Of a stretch of DNA of 64,000 nt, positions 31,600-42,232 are shown piece by piece. The notes under the pieces were generated by a model, which worked only from the letters and a program-made list of their open reading frames with translations, had not been told where the DNA came from and ran no database searches. Where the stretch lies: contig CP154956.1 in assembly GCA_039621445.1 (NCBI GenBank), positions 42,618,437 through 42,682,436 of the forward strand, read 5' to 3'. The position numbers and the translations under genes were made by a program. Source of the DNA: Euglena gracilis. Its lineage: Eukaryota > Euglenida > Euglenophyceae > Euglenales. Position 1 is the stretch's first letter. Each line of letters opens with the position of its first letter.

Positions 31600-32003
31600 C
31601 AGGGATTTCTTAAGCCGGAAGGGATCCCATCCCCGGGGGGGGGAGGCCAACCAGCCAGCAGCTCAACTCCAGCCAGCAGCCCAAATCGGGGCTAGGAGCC
31701 CCCCCCCCCCCCGGGGGTCGAGTGAAATAAAGTTGGGTCCAGCCCAGCGAGAGGCCGGGCCAGCCGATCGCAGGCTGGCCAGCCAACTGGGCTGCCCAGC
31801 TCACCTATTCCTGCATTTTTTTCCTCATCACAGCTTCCTCGCCCTCAATGGAAGAAGAAGGCAAAAATGTTTTAGAAAAATTTGTTTTTCATCGACCCAA
31901 CCCAGCCCCCTTCAGCCCCGGACCCCCCCCTCCCTGGGGGGTTCCGGCCAGCAGAGGCCGGAGGCTGGACCCCCCTTCCCGGGGGTCCTTAAGAAATCCC
32001 CTG
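31600..32003 (+). mobile_element. Introner-like element, CTTAAG-terminus family
   Basis: 404 bp with a perfect 8-bp duplication ACCGAGAG (31592-31599 and 32004-32011). Termini CAGGGATTTCTTAAG and, inverted, CTTAAGAAATCCCCTG; an AG lies 10 nt before the right end. The interior holds GTCGAGTGAAATAAAG, GGGCTGCCCAGCTCACC and CATCACAGCT...CCTCGCCCTCAATG. All of these recur in the same order in the interrupted copy at 34650-37355. The right duplication plus flank forms GAGA|GTAAGT, a potential donor. Confidence 0.9.
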
Positions 32004-32011
32004 ACCGAGAG

Positions 32012-32390
32012 TAAGTGGCCAAAGCGAGGTACGTTCCACCGGCTTGAGCCACTCCCAATCCTTACAATCACTTAGTCACTGGCCAACCCCCCTCCCGGGC
32101 TGGGTGACTGGTTTTTTCAGAGTCACTGACTGGTTTTTGGCCCGGATCCGCAGGAGGGGGGTCGGCAAACAACCTCCAAAGTCACCTGGCGCCAAATGTG
32201 CGGGAAATTTTTTGGCTTTTTTCACGTTTGTGTCAGAGCGGCCACCCCCCCCCCCCCGGGGTTATGACTGACTGGTTTTTCAGGAAACAATTGAGTGACT
32301 GGTTTTTGGAAGAGTGGAAGTGATCGCCCTCCCCCCGGGGGTCGGCAAAAAATTATGTCCCGAGCCCTGTCTGCCTGTGCGCCCGGGGCC
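32012..32390 (+). other. Intronic word repeats (GTGACTGGTTTTT)
   Basis: Non-coding; GAGTGACTGGTTTTTGG-like words recur (about 32104, 32126, 32268, 32292) between C/G-runs. The same word is seen near 49340-49590 and 59745-59850, so it marks another dispersed repeat. Confidence 0.5.
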
Positions 32391-32625
32391 CTGCCCCCGC
32401 ATCGGACGCGCTGCGGCAGCAGGCGGAGCTCCTGGCGGGGCTGCGGGAGGCGCAGGAGCTGGCGCGGGTCCGGCAACAGACGCTGCAGCAGCAGCTCAGC
32501 GCGGCGGGCAGCCAGGCGGAGGCGGCGCAGGGGAAGCACCAGCGGCTGCACCAGGCGATGAACGCCATCGACGCGGCCCTCGTCAGGCGGTGGAACGCGT
32601 GGGCGGACCTCATCCAGGGCAGCCC
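32391..32625 (+). CDS. Coiled-coil gene, exon
   Basis: Encodes RQQAELLAGLREAQELARVR, QQTLQQQLSAAGSQAEAAQG and KHQRLHQAMNAIDAALVRRW NAWADLIQ (split here). The MNAIDAALVRRWNAW segment resembles NAAMNAMFSAW in the exon at 33531. Confidence 0.7.
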
Positions 32626-32724
32626 CCCGCTGGCACCCCCTCTGGCTGTTGGGGGAGTGCATCGGCGGGATGGGGGGGGGGGGCAGCTCCTACCCCGACC
32701 CCGCTGTTGCGCCGCGGTGGGCTG

Positions 32725-32812
32725 GGGCCGAGCTCGACCCGCCTGGAGCCCTCCAGCGAGGCCCTCGGGGCCCTGCGCCGTCGGTACGGGGTGGAACCCT
32801 GGGCGACCATTT
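32725..32812 (+). CDS. Probable exon
   Basis: Encodes TRLEPSSEALGALRRRYGVE then PWATI. Composition is consistent with the series, but it is short and its borders are unsupported. Confidence 0.35.
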
Positions 32813-33071
32813 CCGGACACAACCGAGGGTGCCGACCCGCCCTTGGAACAGAACTGCAGCACCTAACGCCAACAAAGTCGGTGTGGGTTTGAGGTGGGTG
32901 GATGGAGGATGCCTCCCACCTTTGACAGGCGTATCAGGCACCACACAAGCCGTGCCGCTGCCACCACCATGCCACTGCCACCTTGTGCTTTGATGGGTGT
33001 TGCAGCGGAGCAGGGGAGGTCTGATGGGCCCAAAATGGCGCCCGGGCGGCGTCCCCGTTGGCCAGCGACCC

Positions 33072-33178
33072 GGCCCCCACGGTGGGGATGCTCGTGAACC
33101 GCGCCGAGGCGTTCGTGCCCCAGATCGAGGCGTGGGAGGACTACGAGCAGATGGTGTGCGACCTCTTGGCCGGGGGTG
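33072..33178 (+). CDS. Coiled-coil gene, exon
   Basis: Encodes VGMLVNRAEAFVPQIEAWED then YEQMVCDLLAGG, a non-repetitive helical segment with two Trp/Tyr residues. The end is near GGGGGTGGGTAGG (possible GT donor GGGTGG). Confidence 0.55.
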
Positions 33179-33221
33179 GGTAGGTGCTGCTGCTGCAGAC
33201 CCCCAATTGAAGAGCCACCCA

Positions 33222-33310
33222 CCCCTGCTGCTGGCCGACCGGGACGCCACGCTCGCCGACCTGCGGCAGCAGCTGCAGGCGTTGCGGGACCTCGCCGGGG
33301 TCGGCCAGGG
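33222..33310 (+). CDS. Coiled-coil gene, short exon
   Basis: Encodes LLLADRDATLADLRQQLQAL then RDLAGVGQ. Good coiled-coil heptads; boundaries approximate. Confidence 0.5.
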
Positions 33311-33530
33311 TGGGCCGACTGGGCCTGGGGCCTGGCAGCCTGGCTTGTGGTTTGTGTGGTGACCATGTGCCGATGCAACATGTCCCAATGTGCTGCATCA
33401 CGATTCAAAGGCCTTCAAACCCGCCCATTTGTTCCATTTGTTGCCATCTTTGCATTTGTGATGACCGTATGTGATTCTTTTCCGGCGGCTCCAACCCCGC
33501 CTCACCGGGGATCGCCCCACCCGCCCTGCA

Positions 33531-33776
33531 GCCAAGGCGGACGAGGCGGCGCGGGCTGGGGCCCAGGCGGAGCTGCTGCGGGCGCGCATCGACCAGCAGG
33601 CGGTGGAGGCGCGGCTGAAGGAGTCGGAGGTGGCAGACCGGGTCCGCCGGCTGGCGCGTCTGAACGGGGAGCTGGAGGAGGCGCTGAACCGGCGCAACGC
33701 GGCGATGAACGCGATGTTCAGCGCGTGGCTGCCGGCCAGCCGGGCAGCCGTGGAGCGTCCCGTGGCAGGAGGCCAG
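33531..33776 (+). CDS. Coiled-coil gene, exon
   Basis: After CCTGCAG, encodes KADEAARAGAQAELLRARID, QQAVEARLKESEVADRVRRL and ARLNGELEEALNRRNAAMNA MFSAWLP. The donor may be GGCCAG|GGTT or GAT|GTAAGG just downstream. Confidence 0.7.
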
Positions 33777-34314
33777 GGTTCGATGTAAGGAGGGAGGATG
33801 TTCGAGGTTTAGTTGGGGGGTGTCCCTCCCCCTCCCGCACTGGAGGGGTCCGGACCACTCCCCCACCTGCCAGGGAGGTCCAGACCAACCGCCTCAGGTC
33901 GAATTTTTCCTTTCGGCGCTTTCTCCAAAAGTTTTTGCATTTTTGCAAAAAAAAAAATTGCCCAAAAAGTGCCCAAAATGGCACTCTTGGCTGTTTTGGT
34001 GGGGTCAACATTTTTTGGCCCGCTGCAAAGCGCCAGGCCAAAATCAGTCACCCAGACCGCGCCACTGTTCAGGTAGGGGGGTCCTTCCTACCCACCTGCC
34101 CTCATATCAAAGCCTGAAGCGACCCTGAAGGGGGCCCACCATTTATAAAGCGATGCGGCTCTCTCTCTGGTCCTATTGCAGCTGCTTCTTAGCATCCTCT
34201 GCATTCAAGAAGTCTGCAAGCCTGGTCTTTTTGACTGAAAGCAGCCCTCTTATTATTATGCCTCTTTTGCATCAGAAGGAGCCCGCATTCACCAACCTCC
34301 GCTTTCCGTTTCAC
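33777..34314 (+). other. Intron
   Basis: A-run and T-run rich with no coding recognised. Contains the short CGCTGCAAAGCGCC hairpin-like motif near 34021 also seen elsewhere. Confidence 0.4.
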
Positions 34315-34581
34315 AGCAACGACCACCCCAAGCCACGCCTTTTTTTTCTGGAAAACTTAAGATCTCTGTCCTCCGGATCCGCGGACCTCCCCCGGCCCAG
34401 TGCCCCAAAGCCAACCTCTCCACCGCTGCCCGGGCCCCCCGACCAGCTGCCCACCGACCTGCGCCGCCCCGACCCGCAGTCGCCCTCGCTGCCCGCCGAG
34501 CTGGCCCGCCTGGCGGATGACGTGCTGCTGGTGGAGTCCGCCCTGCCGGGGGGCGGGCTGGGAACGCCTCGGGTCGGTTGA
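34315..34581 (+). CDS. Probable last exon, Pro/Ser-rich C-terminus
   Basis: Encodes a Pro-rich stretch (SADLPRPSAPKPTSPPLPGP; PDQLPTDLRRPDPQSPSLPA) then ELARLADDVLLVESALPGGG and a stop at 34579-34581. It is the last + strand stretch with this composition, so it is taken as the C-terminal exon. A donor before the stop (for example after LLVESALP) cannot be excluded. No polyadenylation signal identified. Confidence 0.5.
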   Translation, partial: SNDHPKPRLFFLENLRSLSSGSADLPRPSAPKPTSPPLPGPPDQLPTDLRRPDPQSPSLPAELARLADDVLLVESALPGGGLGTPRVG

Positions 34582-34768
34582 GAGGGCCCTTGAGAGGACA
34601 TCCCCCCACCTGCATGCGGCTTAGAGGTTTTGTTTTTAAGGCTCGTGACCAGGGGATTTCTTAAGCCGGAGGGGACCCCATCCCCGAGGGGGGGGAGTCC
34701 AGCTAGCCAGCTCAAATCCAGCCAGCAGCCCAAATCGGGGCTGGGAGCCCCCCCCCCGGGGGGGTATC

Positions 34769-36915
34769 AGTAGGAGGAGGTTCGAGCTCGAACGTTCGAG
34801 CTCGAACCTCCTCGAACGTTTTTAAGCCCCCCCCCCCGTTCGAGGGGGGGGCTTAAAATCCTCCTCGAACGACCTCGAACGACATTCGAGGAGGATTTTG
34901 ATCCTCCTCGAACGACCTCGAACGACATTCGAGGAGGATCTCGATCCTCCTCGAACGACCTCGAACGACATTCGAGGAGGATTTTGATCCTCCTCGAACG
35001 ACCTCGAACGACATTCGAGGAGGATCTCGATCCTCCTCGAACGACCTCGAACGACATTCGAGGAGGATTTTGATCCTCCTCGAACGACCTCGAACGACAT
35101 TCGAGGAGGATTTTGATCCTCCTCGAACGACCTCGAACGACATTCGAGGAGGATATTGATCCTCCTCGAACGACCTCGAACGACATTCGAGGAGGATCTC
35201 GATCCTCCTCCTACGTACATGCATTCAAGTTTCAGTTGCAAGTTTTTTTGGGAGTTTGTTACCATGGTTTTTTACTCAAGAATGCGTCGCTCATAAATAT
35301 TTTATTCAAAAGTAATCTTATACCGAGAGATTTTCTGAGGTTATTAGAAGGAATAGGGTTAGGGTTAAGATTTCATCCCCAATGGTTGCAACCATCCCGC
35401 TCATCGTTGCTATATTTCCCTCTACAGGGTACGCAGCGAACCCAAAGAGTCGCCCAACTAGGGTTAAAAACATGGGGGGACCCGAGCGAGGCGCCGAAGG
35501 CGCCGAGCGAGGGTCCCCCCATGTGTATTAACCCTAGTTGGGCGACTCTTTGGGGTAGCTGGTACCCTGTAGGGGGAAATTTTCCACGCGATTTAAAAGA
35601 AACGTACTTTTTGTTACGCCGGAATGTTGCAAGAATGCACTCGCTCATAAATATTTTTATTCTAGGGGGAAATTTTCCACGCGATTTAAAAGAAACGTAC
35701 TTTTTCTGACGCCGAAATGTTGCAGGAATGCACTCGCTCATAAATATTTTTATTCAAAAGTAAGCTTATACCGAGAGATTTTCTGACGTTATTAGAAGGA
35801 ATAGGGTTAGGGTTAAGATTTCATCCCCAATGGTTGCAACCATCCCGAAGGCGCCGAGCGAGGGTCCCCCCATGTGTATTAACCCTAGTTGGGCGACTCT
35901 TTGGGGTAGCTGGTACCCTGTAGGGGGAAATTTTCCACGCGATTTAAAAGAAACGTAATTTTTGTTACGCCGGAATGTTGCAAGAATGCACTCGCTCATA
36001 AATATTTTTATTCAAAAGTAATCTTACACCGAGAGATTTTCTGACGTTATTAGAAGGAATAGGGTTAGGGTTAAGATTTCATCCCCAATGGTTGCAACCA
36101 TCCCGAAGGCGCCGAGCGAGGGTCCCCCCATGTGTATTAACCCTAGTTGGGCGATTCTTTGGGGTAGCTGGTACCCTGTAGGGGGAAATTTTCCACGCGA
36201 TTTAAAAGAAACGTACTTCTTCTGGCGCCGAAATGTTGCAAGAATGCACTGGCTTATTTTTATTCAAAAGTGATCTTATACCGAGAGATTTTCTGAGGTT
36301 ATTAGAAGGAGTAGGGTTAGGGTTAAGATTTCATCCCAGGAATACACTCATTTATTACACGCAGGAATACACTCATTTATTCAAAAATATTCCCTGAACG
36401 ACATTCGAGGAGGATTTTGATCCTCCTCGATCCACCTCGAACGACATTCGAGGAGGATTTTGATCCTCCTCGATCCACCTCGAACGACATTCGAGGAGGA
36501 TTTCGATCCTCCTCGAACGACCTCGAACGACATTCGAGGAGGATTTTGATCCTCCTCGAACGACCTCGAACGATGTTCGAGGAGGATATTGATCCTCCTC
36601 GAACGACCTCGAATGACATTCGAGGAGGATTTTGATCCTCCTCGAACGACCTCGAACGACGTTCGAGGAGGATCTCGATCCTCCTCGAACGACCTCGAAC
36701 GACATTCGAGGAGGATTTTGATCCTCCTCGAACGACCTCGAACGATGTTCGAGGAGGATATTGATCCTCCTCGAACGACCTCGAACGACATTCGAGGAGG
36801 ATTTTGATCCTCCTCGAACGACCTCGAACGATGTTCGAGGAGGATCTCGAACGACCTCGAACGACATTCGAGGAGGATCGAGATCCTCCTACTACTGTCC
36901 ATCCTCCTACCGTAA
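34769..36915 (+). mobile_element. Fold-back element with GTTCGAGGAGGAT/ATCCTCCTCGAAC arms
   Basis: Left arm 34769-35218 and right arm 36395-36905 are tandem arrays, about 57 bp per double unit, of ATCCTCCTCGAACGACC and GAACGACATTCGAGGAGG. The arms are bounded by CAGTAGGAGGAGG on the left and CCTCCTACTACTG plus CATCCTCCTACCGTAACC on the right, the same edges as the 12.5-15.2 kb element. The core (35219-36390) is the tandem hairpin module. Open frames with SFEEDQNPPRM-like repeats are artefacts of the array. Confidence 0.85.
35341..36350 (+). repeat. Core hairpin module, tandem copies
   Basis: Units start at about 35341, 35790, 36048 and 36300 with TTATTAGAAGGA(A/G)TAGGG. The first has the full inverted pair CCCAACTAGGGTTAAAAAC / TATTAACCCTAGTTGGG around GAGCGAGGCGCCGAAGGC. 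In the second and third the left half of the hairpin is deleted (ACCATCCC joined to GAAGGCGCCGAG). Each then carries a 130-bp A/T-rich tail (GGGGGAAATTTTCCACGCG). Confidence 0.88.
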
Positions 36916-37355
36916 CCATCCCCCACTCCCCCCGCCAGGGTCGAGTGAAATAAAGTTGGGTCCAGCCCGGCCAAAGGCCGGGCCAGTTGTCCGAAGGCTG
37001 GGCCAGCCGGCCACAGGCTGGCCAGCCAACTGGGCTGCCCAGCTGACCCATCCCTGCATTTTTTTTTCTCATCACAGCTCCTCGCCCTCAATGTCTGGCA
37101 CATGCACTTGTGTGTGTGGTGCGGTGCTCTCGTCCCATCCGCCTGCTGTTGCTCAGCACCGGCTCTCCAAGGTGCATGAGCGGCGGATGGCTGCATGGAC
37201 GGGAAGCACACGAACAACAATTTGAAGGGAAATATTTTTTTGTCAAAGCAGCACAGCCCCCTCCAGCCCCGGACCCCCCCTCCCCCCCGGGGGGGCCAGC
37301 CAGCAGCTCGTTTCCAGCCAGCAGCCTTTTTTCCAGCCGGAGGCTGGCCCCCCCC

Positions 37356-38600
37356 CCCCCTATGAAAAAGTGAGCCACAAAAACAATTATCCCCCGAGTA
37401 TGTTGCCAACTCAGAAGGGTTTTTGTTATTTGACGTTGGGATGTGGGTGGGGGGAGGAGTGTCCTGCCTTCGTGATGCAGAATGCATGCATTTCTAAAGT
37501 ATTTTCATTTAATCCCTGTTTCATCATTGTTTTTTTTACCCCTCCGGGCCCCCACCCTCAAGGGTCCACGACCCCCCCCCACCGACCAAAGATTTCCATC
37601 TGGGGGTGTTTATTTAGGCGTAAGACACTTATTTGGACCCATCCGGACCATTTCCGGGTGATTTGGGCCCGCCACAGACCATGTTTATAACCACCGACCA
37701 GCCACCGACTTGTTTGCATGGGATTTTCTTCAGTCGGACTTAAATGTCGGCGGTACTGACCCGTTAGTACATTAGAGTGGGTAGTCAGACTACCCAATAC
37801 CCCCCCACCCCCTCTCGCCAACCCGGTACCGACCCTTAGTCGACCCACTACCCCCCCCCTGCCAATCTACCGCCATGCGCCCCGAAGGCCGCCTGGCCGA
37901 AGGCCGTGCATCGGCCGAAGGCCGAAGCCCGCGCAGCGGCCGAAGGCCGCTGCAATTCAGAACTTGAAAAGTTGATGACGTTATTTAAAGGAGTAGGGTT
38001 AGGGTCAAGTTTCCATCCCTAACTGTCCCATCCCATCCCCTCAACGTCGTTAAATTGGTGTCTGCAGGGGACCCAGCGAACCCAAAGAGGCGCCCAACTA
38101 GGGTTAAAAACATTGGGGGACCCGAGCGAGGCGCCGAAGGCGCCGAGCGAGGGTCCCCCAATGTGTATTAACCCTAGTTGGGCGCCTCTTTGGGGTAGCT
38201 GGTCCCCTGCAGGCACCACTTTTTCACGCATCAGTCACCGACCCTTCAGCTAATCGATCGACCCTTCAACTGTTTGGTGGCAGGCTGGAAGGGGGGGCTG
38301 GCTAGTCGGCCGACTAGTCGGCTGACTAGCCAATTGGTTGGCCGACCGACGACGCCAATTGGTCAGTTGGCCTAGTCGGCAGCTAGTCGGTGAGACAGGG
38401 GGGGGGGAGCCAGTTGGCCGACTAGTCGGCGAACTACCCACTCTGTGCTACTTTGTTGCCACGTTTGGTGTGTCAACTGCCGACTTTTAAACCCCCCTGA
38501 AAGAAAACTTCGGATCGGGTGGAGGGGGGAGTTTTCTGCCTCTCGTGAGAGTCGTGGCCAGTTTCCCCCTACGACCCCCCCAGGACCCACCGGGGGGCGG
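37356..38600 (+). repeat. Segmental repeat, copy A
   Basis: Aligns end to end with 40735-42095: AGTGAGCCACAAAAA, TATGTTGCCAACTCAGAAGG, ATCCCTGTTTCATCATTG, GGACCATTTCCGGGTGATTT, then an AGTCGGCC-word element, then CGACTTTTAA and CTCGTGAGAGTC. Divergence is moderate with indels in C/G-runs. No coding. Confidence 0.85.
37746..38484 (+). mobile_element. Fold-back element, AGTCGGCCGACTAG words, copy A
   Basis: Ends GTCGGCGGTACTGACC and, inverted, GTGTCAACTGCCGAC; inside, GTACATTAGAGTGGGTAGTC faces ACTACCCACTCTGTGC. The core holds GCCGAAGGCCG-rich repeats (37872-37960) and then the hairpin module (37975-38228) with a full CCAACTAGGGTTAAAAAC pair and a GCGCCGAAGGCGCC apex. The right arm carries ACTAGTCGGCCGACTAG palindromes. 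Confidence 0.8.
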
Positions 38601-38619
38601 TACCCACTTTAGAATAACC

Positions 38620-38820
38620 TGAACTTGTGCTGCAAAATTTCTGCCAAAAAAATGCGGGACCCACCAAGGACCCCCCCCCCAGCACCCCCACAGGACCCCC
38701 CCAGCACCCTCCGAAGGACTCCCCCGGGCCCCCCCCAGGGCCCCCCGGGCCCCCCCGGCCCCCCCCCCCCCAGGACCCCCCCCAGGACATGGTCCTGGGG
38801 GGGGAGAACTGGCCATAAGT
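38620..38820 (+). repeat. C-rich tract with AGGACCCC words
   Basis: About 190 bp dominated by C-runs with CCAGGACC, CCAGCACC and CCGGGCCC words, ending AGGACATGGTCCTGGGGGG (hairpin). No coding. Confidence 0.75.
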
Positions 38821-38938
38821 GCATTTCCGGGTGATTTGGGGCCTTCACAGACCATTTTTATGCCCACCGACCAGCCACCGACCACCCACTGACCAGGGGG
38901 GGGGGGCTTAAAAAGGCAAAAAAGGGGGGGGGGGAGGG

Positions 38939-40201
38939 AAAAAAAATGGTGGTCGGCCCGACCTGGTCACCACAGGTCGGTCGACCACCACCACAGGTCG
39001 GGCCGACCATGGTCGGCCCGACCACCACAGCGACCACCACCGGAAATCCGCACGGAGCCCGTTAGTACATTAGAGTGGGTAGTCGGCCGACTACCCACTA
39101 CCCCCCCCCCAGTCTACCGTTTGGCACTGGGGAAGGGGTTTCCCGAGGTCAGTTTTTTTTGCATTTTTTGGCACTTTTTGCTGTATTGTCTCAACACAGG
39201 GGGGGGGGGTCCTGGGGGCCCAACTGTACTGCCAACCCCCCCCCCCAGAAATCGGCCAAAAAAACCGGCGCCGAAGTCGCCGTAAAAAAAATTTTAGGGC
39301 CTTTTTTTGGTCTAAAAAGGCCATTTTTGGTGTCAAAATTTTCATCTGTCTCGGGGGGGTCGGCACTAGGGGGGGGGGGTCCCGAAAATCCCAATTATAC
39401 AGGGGGGGGGAGGGGGGGGTCCCCAAAAAACCCCAACAGTACTGCCGTCGCCCCAGGACGTTGTTTATGTCGTTTATCTGTGGCCATCCTTGCCTTCCAC
39501 AAGCGCCTTCAACGGAACAGCCCCAACAAGAGGTTATTACACTTTTTTTTTTTGCAAATGGACCCCGGATGGGAGTTGCTGAAGGCATTTGGGTGGGTTC
39601 TGAGTCATTTTCCTTCATATTTGAATGAATTTTTTTTGGAGGGGGGGGGGGTTTAAAAAATTCTTAGAGGGGGGGGGTGGACTTAAAATTGGTGGTCGGA
39701 GCGACCACACCAACAGCCGCTAGCGACTAGTCGCTAGCGACCACCAAAAATACATCACCAATTTCCCGCATTGAGCCGAAGTGCACCCCCCGCCGCCAGA
39801 GGCGACAATCCGCCATAAGCTCACCCGCGCTTCTATTAGGGGGGGGGGGGTTATGGCCATTTTTCGGCCGATTTGGGCCGTTTTGTACAGTTTTGGCTTG
39901 TTTGTTGTTTTGGCTGTTTTAGGCCATTTTTGTGTGAAAAAAGGTTGAAAAAAATCGAAAATATCGAAAAATTTTGACCGACTCCGTGCTTTATGGCCTC
40001 CATGCCCCCAGAAAAGCTGTTTCTTAGTTGAAAATGAGCGTTTTTCGACCCCCGCCCCCCCCCCCTCGGTCCCGAGCGGATTTCCGGTGGTTGTCCTTGT
40101 GGTGGTCGGCCCGACCTGGTCGGCCCGACCAGGGAGGTCGGCCCGACCTTGTCGACCTGTGGTGGTCGGCCCGACCTGGTCGGCCCGACCACCATTTTTT
40201 T
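38939..40201 (+). mobile_element. Element with ~115-bp inverted arms of GGTCGGCCCGACC words
   Basis: Left arm 38939-39052 (AAAAAAATGGTGGTCGGCCC to CCACCGGAAATCCGC) is the inverse of right arm 40076-40201 (GCGGATTTCCGGTGG to GGCCCGACCACCATTTTTTT). The core contains a solo left end of the AGTCGGCC element (39058-39115), C/G-run words, the ACTAGTCGCTAGCGACCACC palindrome at about 39722 and AT-rich sequence. No convincing ORF. Confidence 0.85.
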
Positions 40202-40354
40202 GCCCTACCCCATAGGTGTCACAAGGGGGGGTCGGGGCGGCCGCCCCCGAAGGGGACAAAAATACATTTTGGTTGTGCCATAAAAAATTTTCCTCGACGC
40301 TTCGCGCCGGGAAAAAAAAGGATGTGCGCCAAATTTTGTCGGTTCCTCGCCCCC

Positions 40355-40432
40355 CCCCCCTCGGTGTCGGTATCGGTATACCGACACCGATACCCCCCGG
40401 TGTCGGTATTGTTCCGACACCGATGCACTGCC
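40355..40432 (+). repeat. Nested hairpin, GGTGTCGGTATCGG words
   Basis: GGTGTCGGTATCGGTATACC and its inverse, then GGTGTCGGTATTGTTCCGACACC. Two adjacent palindromes between C-runs. Confidence 0.8.
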
Positions 40433-40734
40433 CCCCCCTTTCTGGAGATTTAAGCCCCCCCCTGAAAAAAAACTTTGTCCAAATCACCCCAACACCAGTC
40501 AAAACCCACTTAAATGGCTCCAGAATCCCCCAATCGAGGGTGAATATGCAAAAACTTGGGGGGAAAACGCCCATTTTGGGCCACTTTTGGCAACACCTCT
40601 CCCCATCGGATTTTCAATATGATGGCAAAATTTTGTACAAAAAGGACTTATCCCTCCAAATATGTTGCCAGCATAGAGGGGATTTTGTTATTTGAGGGGG
40701 TGCGGGGGGGCGGAGCCCCCCCCCCCCCCCCCTA

Positions 40735-42095
40735 TTCCAAAGTGAGCCACAAAAAACAACTTAGCCCCCAAGTATGTTGCCAACTCAGAAGGGATTTTGT
40801 TATTTGAGGTTCGGATGGGGGTGGAGGGAGGATTTTCCTGCCTCTCGTGTTGCAGAATGCTTGCATTTCTAAAGGATTTTCATGTAATCCCTGTTTCATC
40901 ATTGGTTTTTTACCCCTCCGGACCCCCGTCAAGGGCCCACCGACCCCCCACTGACCAAAGATTTCCACCTGGGGGTGTTTATTTAGGTGTAAGACACTTA
41001 TTTGGACCCATCCGGACCATTTCCGGGTGATTTGGGCCCGCCACAGACCATTTTTATGACCACCGACTACCCACCGACTCGTTTGCATAGGATTTTCTTC
41101 ATGGGGGGGGAATGTCGGCGGTACTAACCCATTAGTACATTAGAGTGGGTAGTCGGCCGACTGCCCAATACCCCCCCCCCGTCTCGCCGACTATCTATTA
41201 CGATTAGTCGGCCGACCACCCCCCCCCCTCCCAGTCTACCGCCATGCGCCCCGAAGGCCGCCTGGCCGAAGGCCGCGCAGCGGCCGAGGGCCGCCGCTGC
41301 AATTCAGAACCGGAAAGTCGGGACTACCCAATACCCCCCCCCACCCCGTCTCGCCGACAAGCTACCGACCATTAGTCGGCCGACTACCCCCCCCCCCCAG
41401 TCTACCGCCATGCGCCCCGAAGGCCGCCTGGCCGAAGGCTGAAGGCCGTCGCAGCGGCCGAAGGCCGCCGCAGCGGCCGAAGGCTGCCGCCGCAGCGGCC
41501 GAAGGCCGCTGCAATTCAGAACCTGAAAAGTTGATGATGTTATTTAAAGGCGTAGGGTTAGGGTCAAATTTCCATTCCCAACGGTCCCATCCCATCCCCT
41601 CAACGTCGTTAAATTGGTGTCTGCAGGGGACCCAGCGAACCCAAAGAGGCGCCCAACTAGGGTTAAAAACATTGGGGGACCCGAGCGAGGCGCCTTCGGC
41701 GCCTCGCTCGGGTCCCCCAATGTGTATTAACCCTGGTTGGGCGCCTCTTTGGGGTAGCTGTTCCCCTGCAGGCACCAATTTATCACGCATCAGTCACCGA
41801 CCCTTCAACTGGTCGATCGACCCTTCAACTAGTTGGTGTGGCTGGATGGGGGGGGCTAGTCGGCCGACTAGTCGGCTCACTAGCCAATTGGTTGGCTGAC
41901 CGACGACGCCAATTGGTCCGTCGGCCTAGTCGGCGAGACAGGGGGGGCGGGAGCCAGTTGGCCGACTAGTCGGCGAAATACCCACTCTAATGTGCTAATG
42001 AGTCAACCGCCGACTTTTAAGCCCCCCACCTGAAAAAAAACTTCGGATGGGCTCTCGTGAGAGTCATGGCCAGTTTCCCGGGACCCCCTTTACGG
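40735..42095 (+). repeat. Segmental repeat, copy B
   Basis: Second copy of 37356-38600 with the same order of segments. The outer flank past the inner element also matches (CGACTTTTAAGCCCCCC; CTCGTGAGAGTCATGGCC). Confidence 0.85.
41113..42014 (+). mobile_element. Fold-back element, AGTCGGCCGACTAG words, copy B
   Basis: Inverted ends are long (about 55 bp with gaps): GTCGGCGGTACTAACCC, ATTAGTACATTAGAGTGGG on the left; CCCACTCTAATGTGCTAAT, GAGTCAACCGCCGAC on the right. The core has GCCGAAGGCCGC repeats and the hairpin module (41530-41790), whose apex reads GGCGCCTTCGGCGCC, the opposite orientation to copy A. Confidence 0.85.
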
Positions 42096-42232
42096 CCCAA
42101 TGGGAATGCCCCCCCCCCCCCGAGCTGTTCCCATACCTGAACAGCCCAAAAGGGGTCATTTTTGGCAACTTTTTTGAAATTCGCAAAAAATGGTCAATTT
42201 TAAGCACATTTGCCAAAAATCACTTTCTAAAA

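Larger units (their letters stand above)
34650..37355 (+). mobile_element. Introner-family element interrupted by later insertion
   Basis: The left end (CAGGGGATTTCTTAAG, then CCGGAGGGGACCCCATCC) and the segment 36935-37350 (GTCGAGTGAAATAAAG; GGGCTGCCCAGCTGACC; CCTCGCCCTCAATG; CCGGAGGCTGG) match the element at 31600-32003 in order. About 2.1 kb of word-array element (34769-36915) is inserted in the middle. The right CTTAAG terminus is missing, replaced at about 37355 by another repeat. Confidence 0.75.

Noticed and set aside
34767-37487. Open frames with repeated SFEEDQNPPRM-like units on the - strand
   Set aside because: They translate the GTTCGAGGAGGAT word array; frames on both strands are open because the unit length is a multiple of three.
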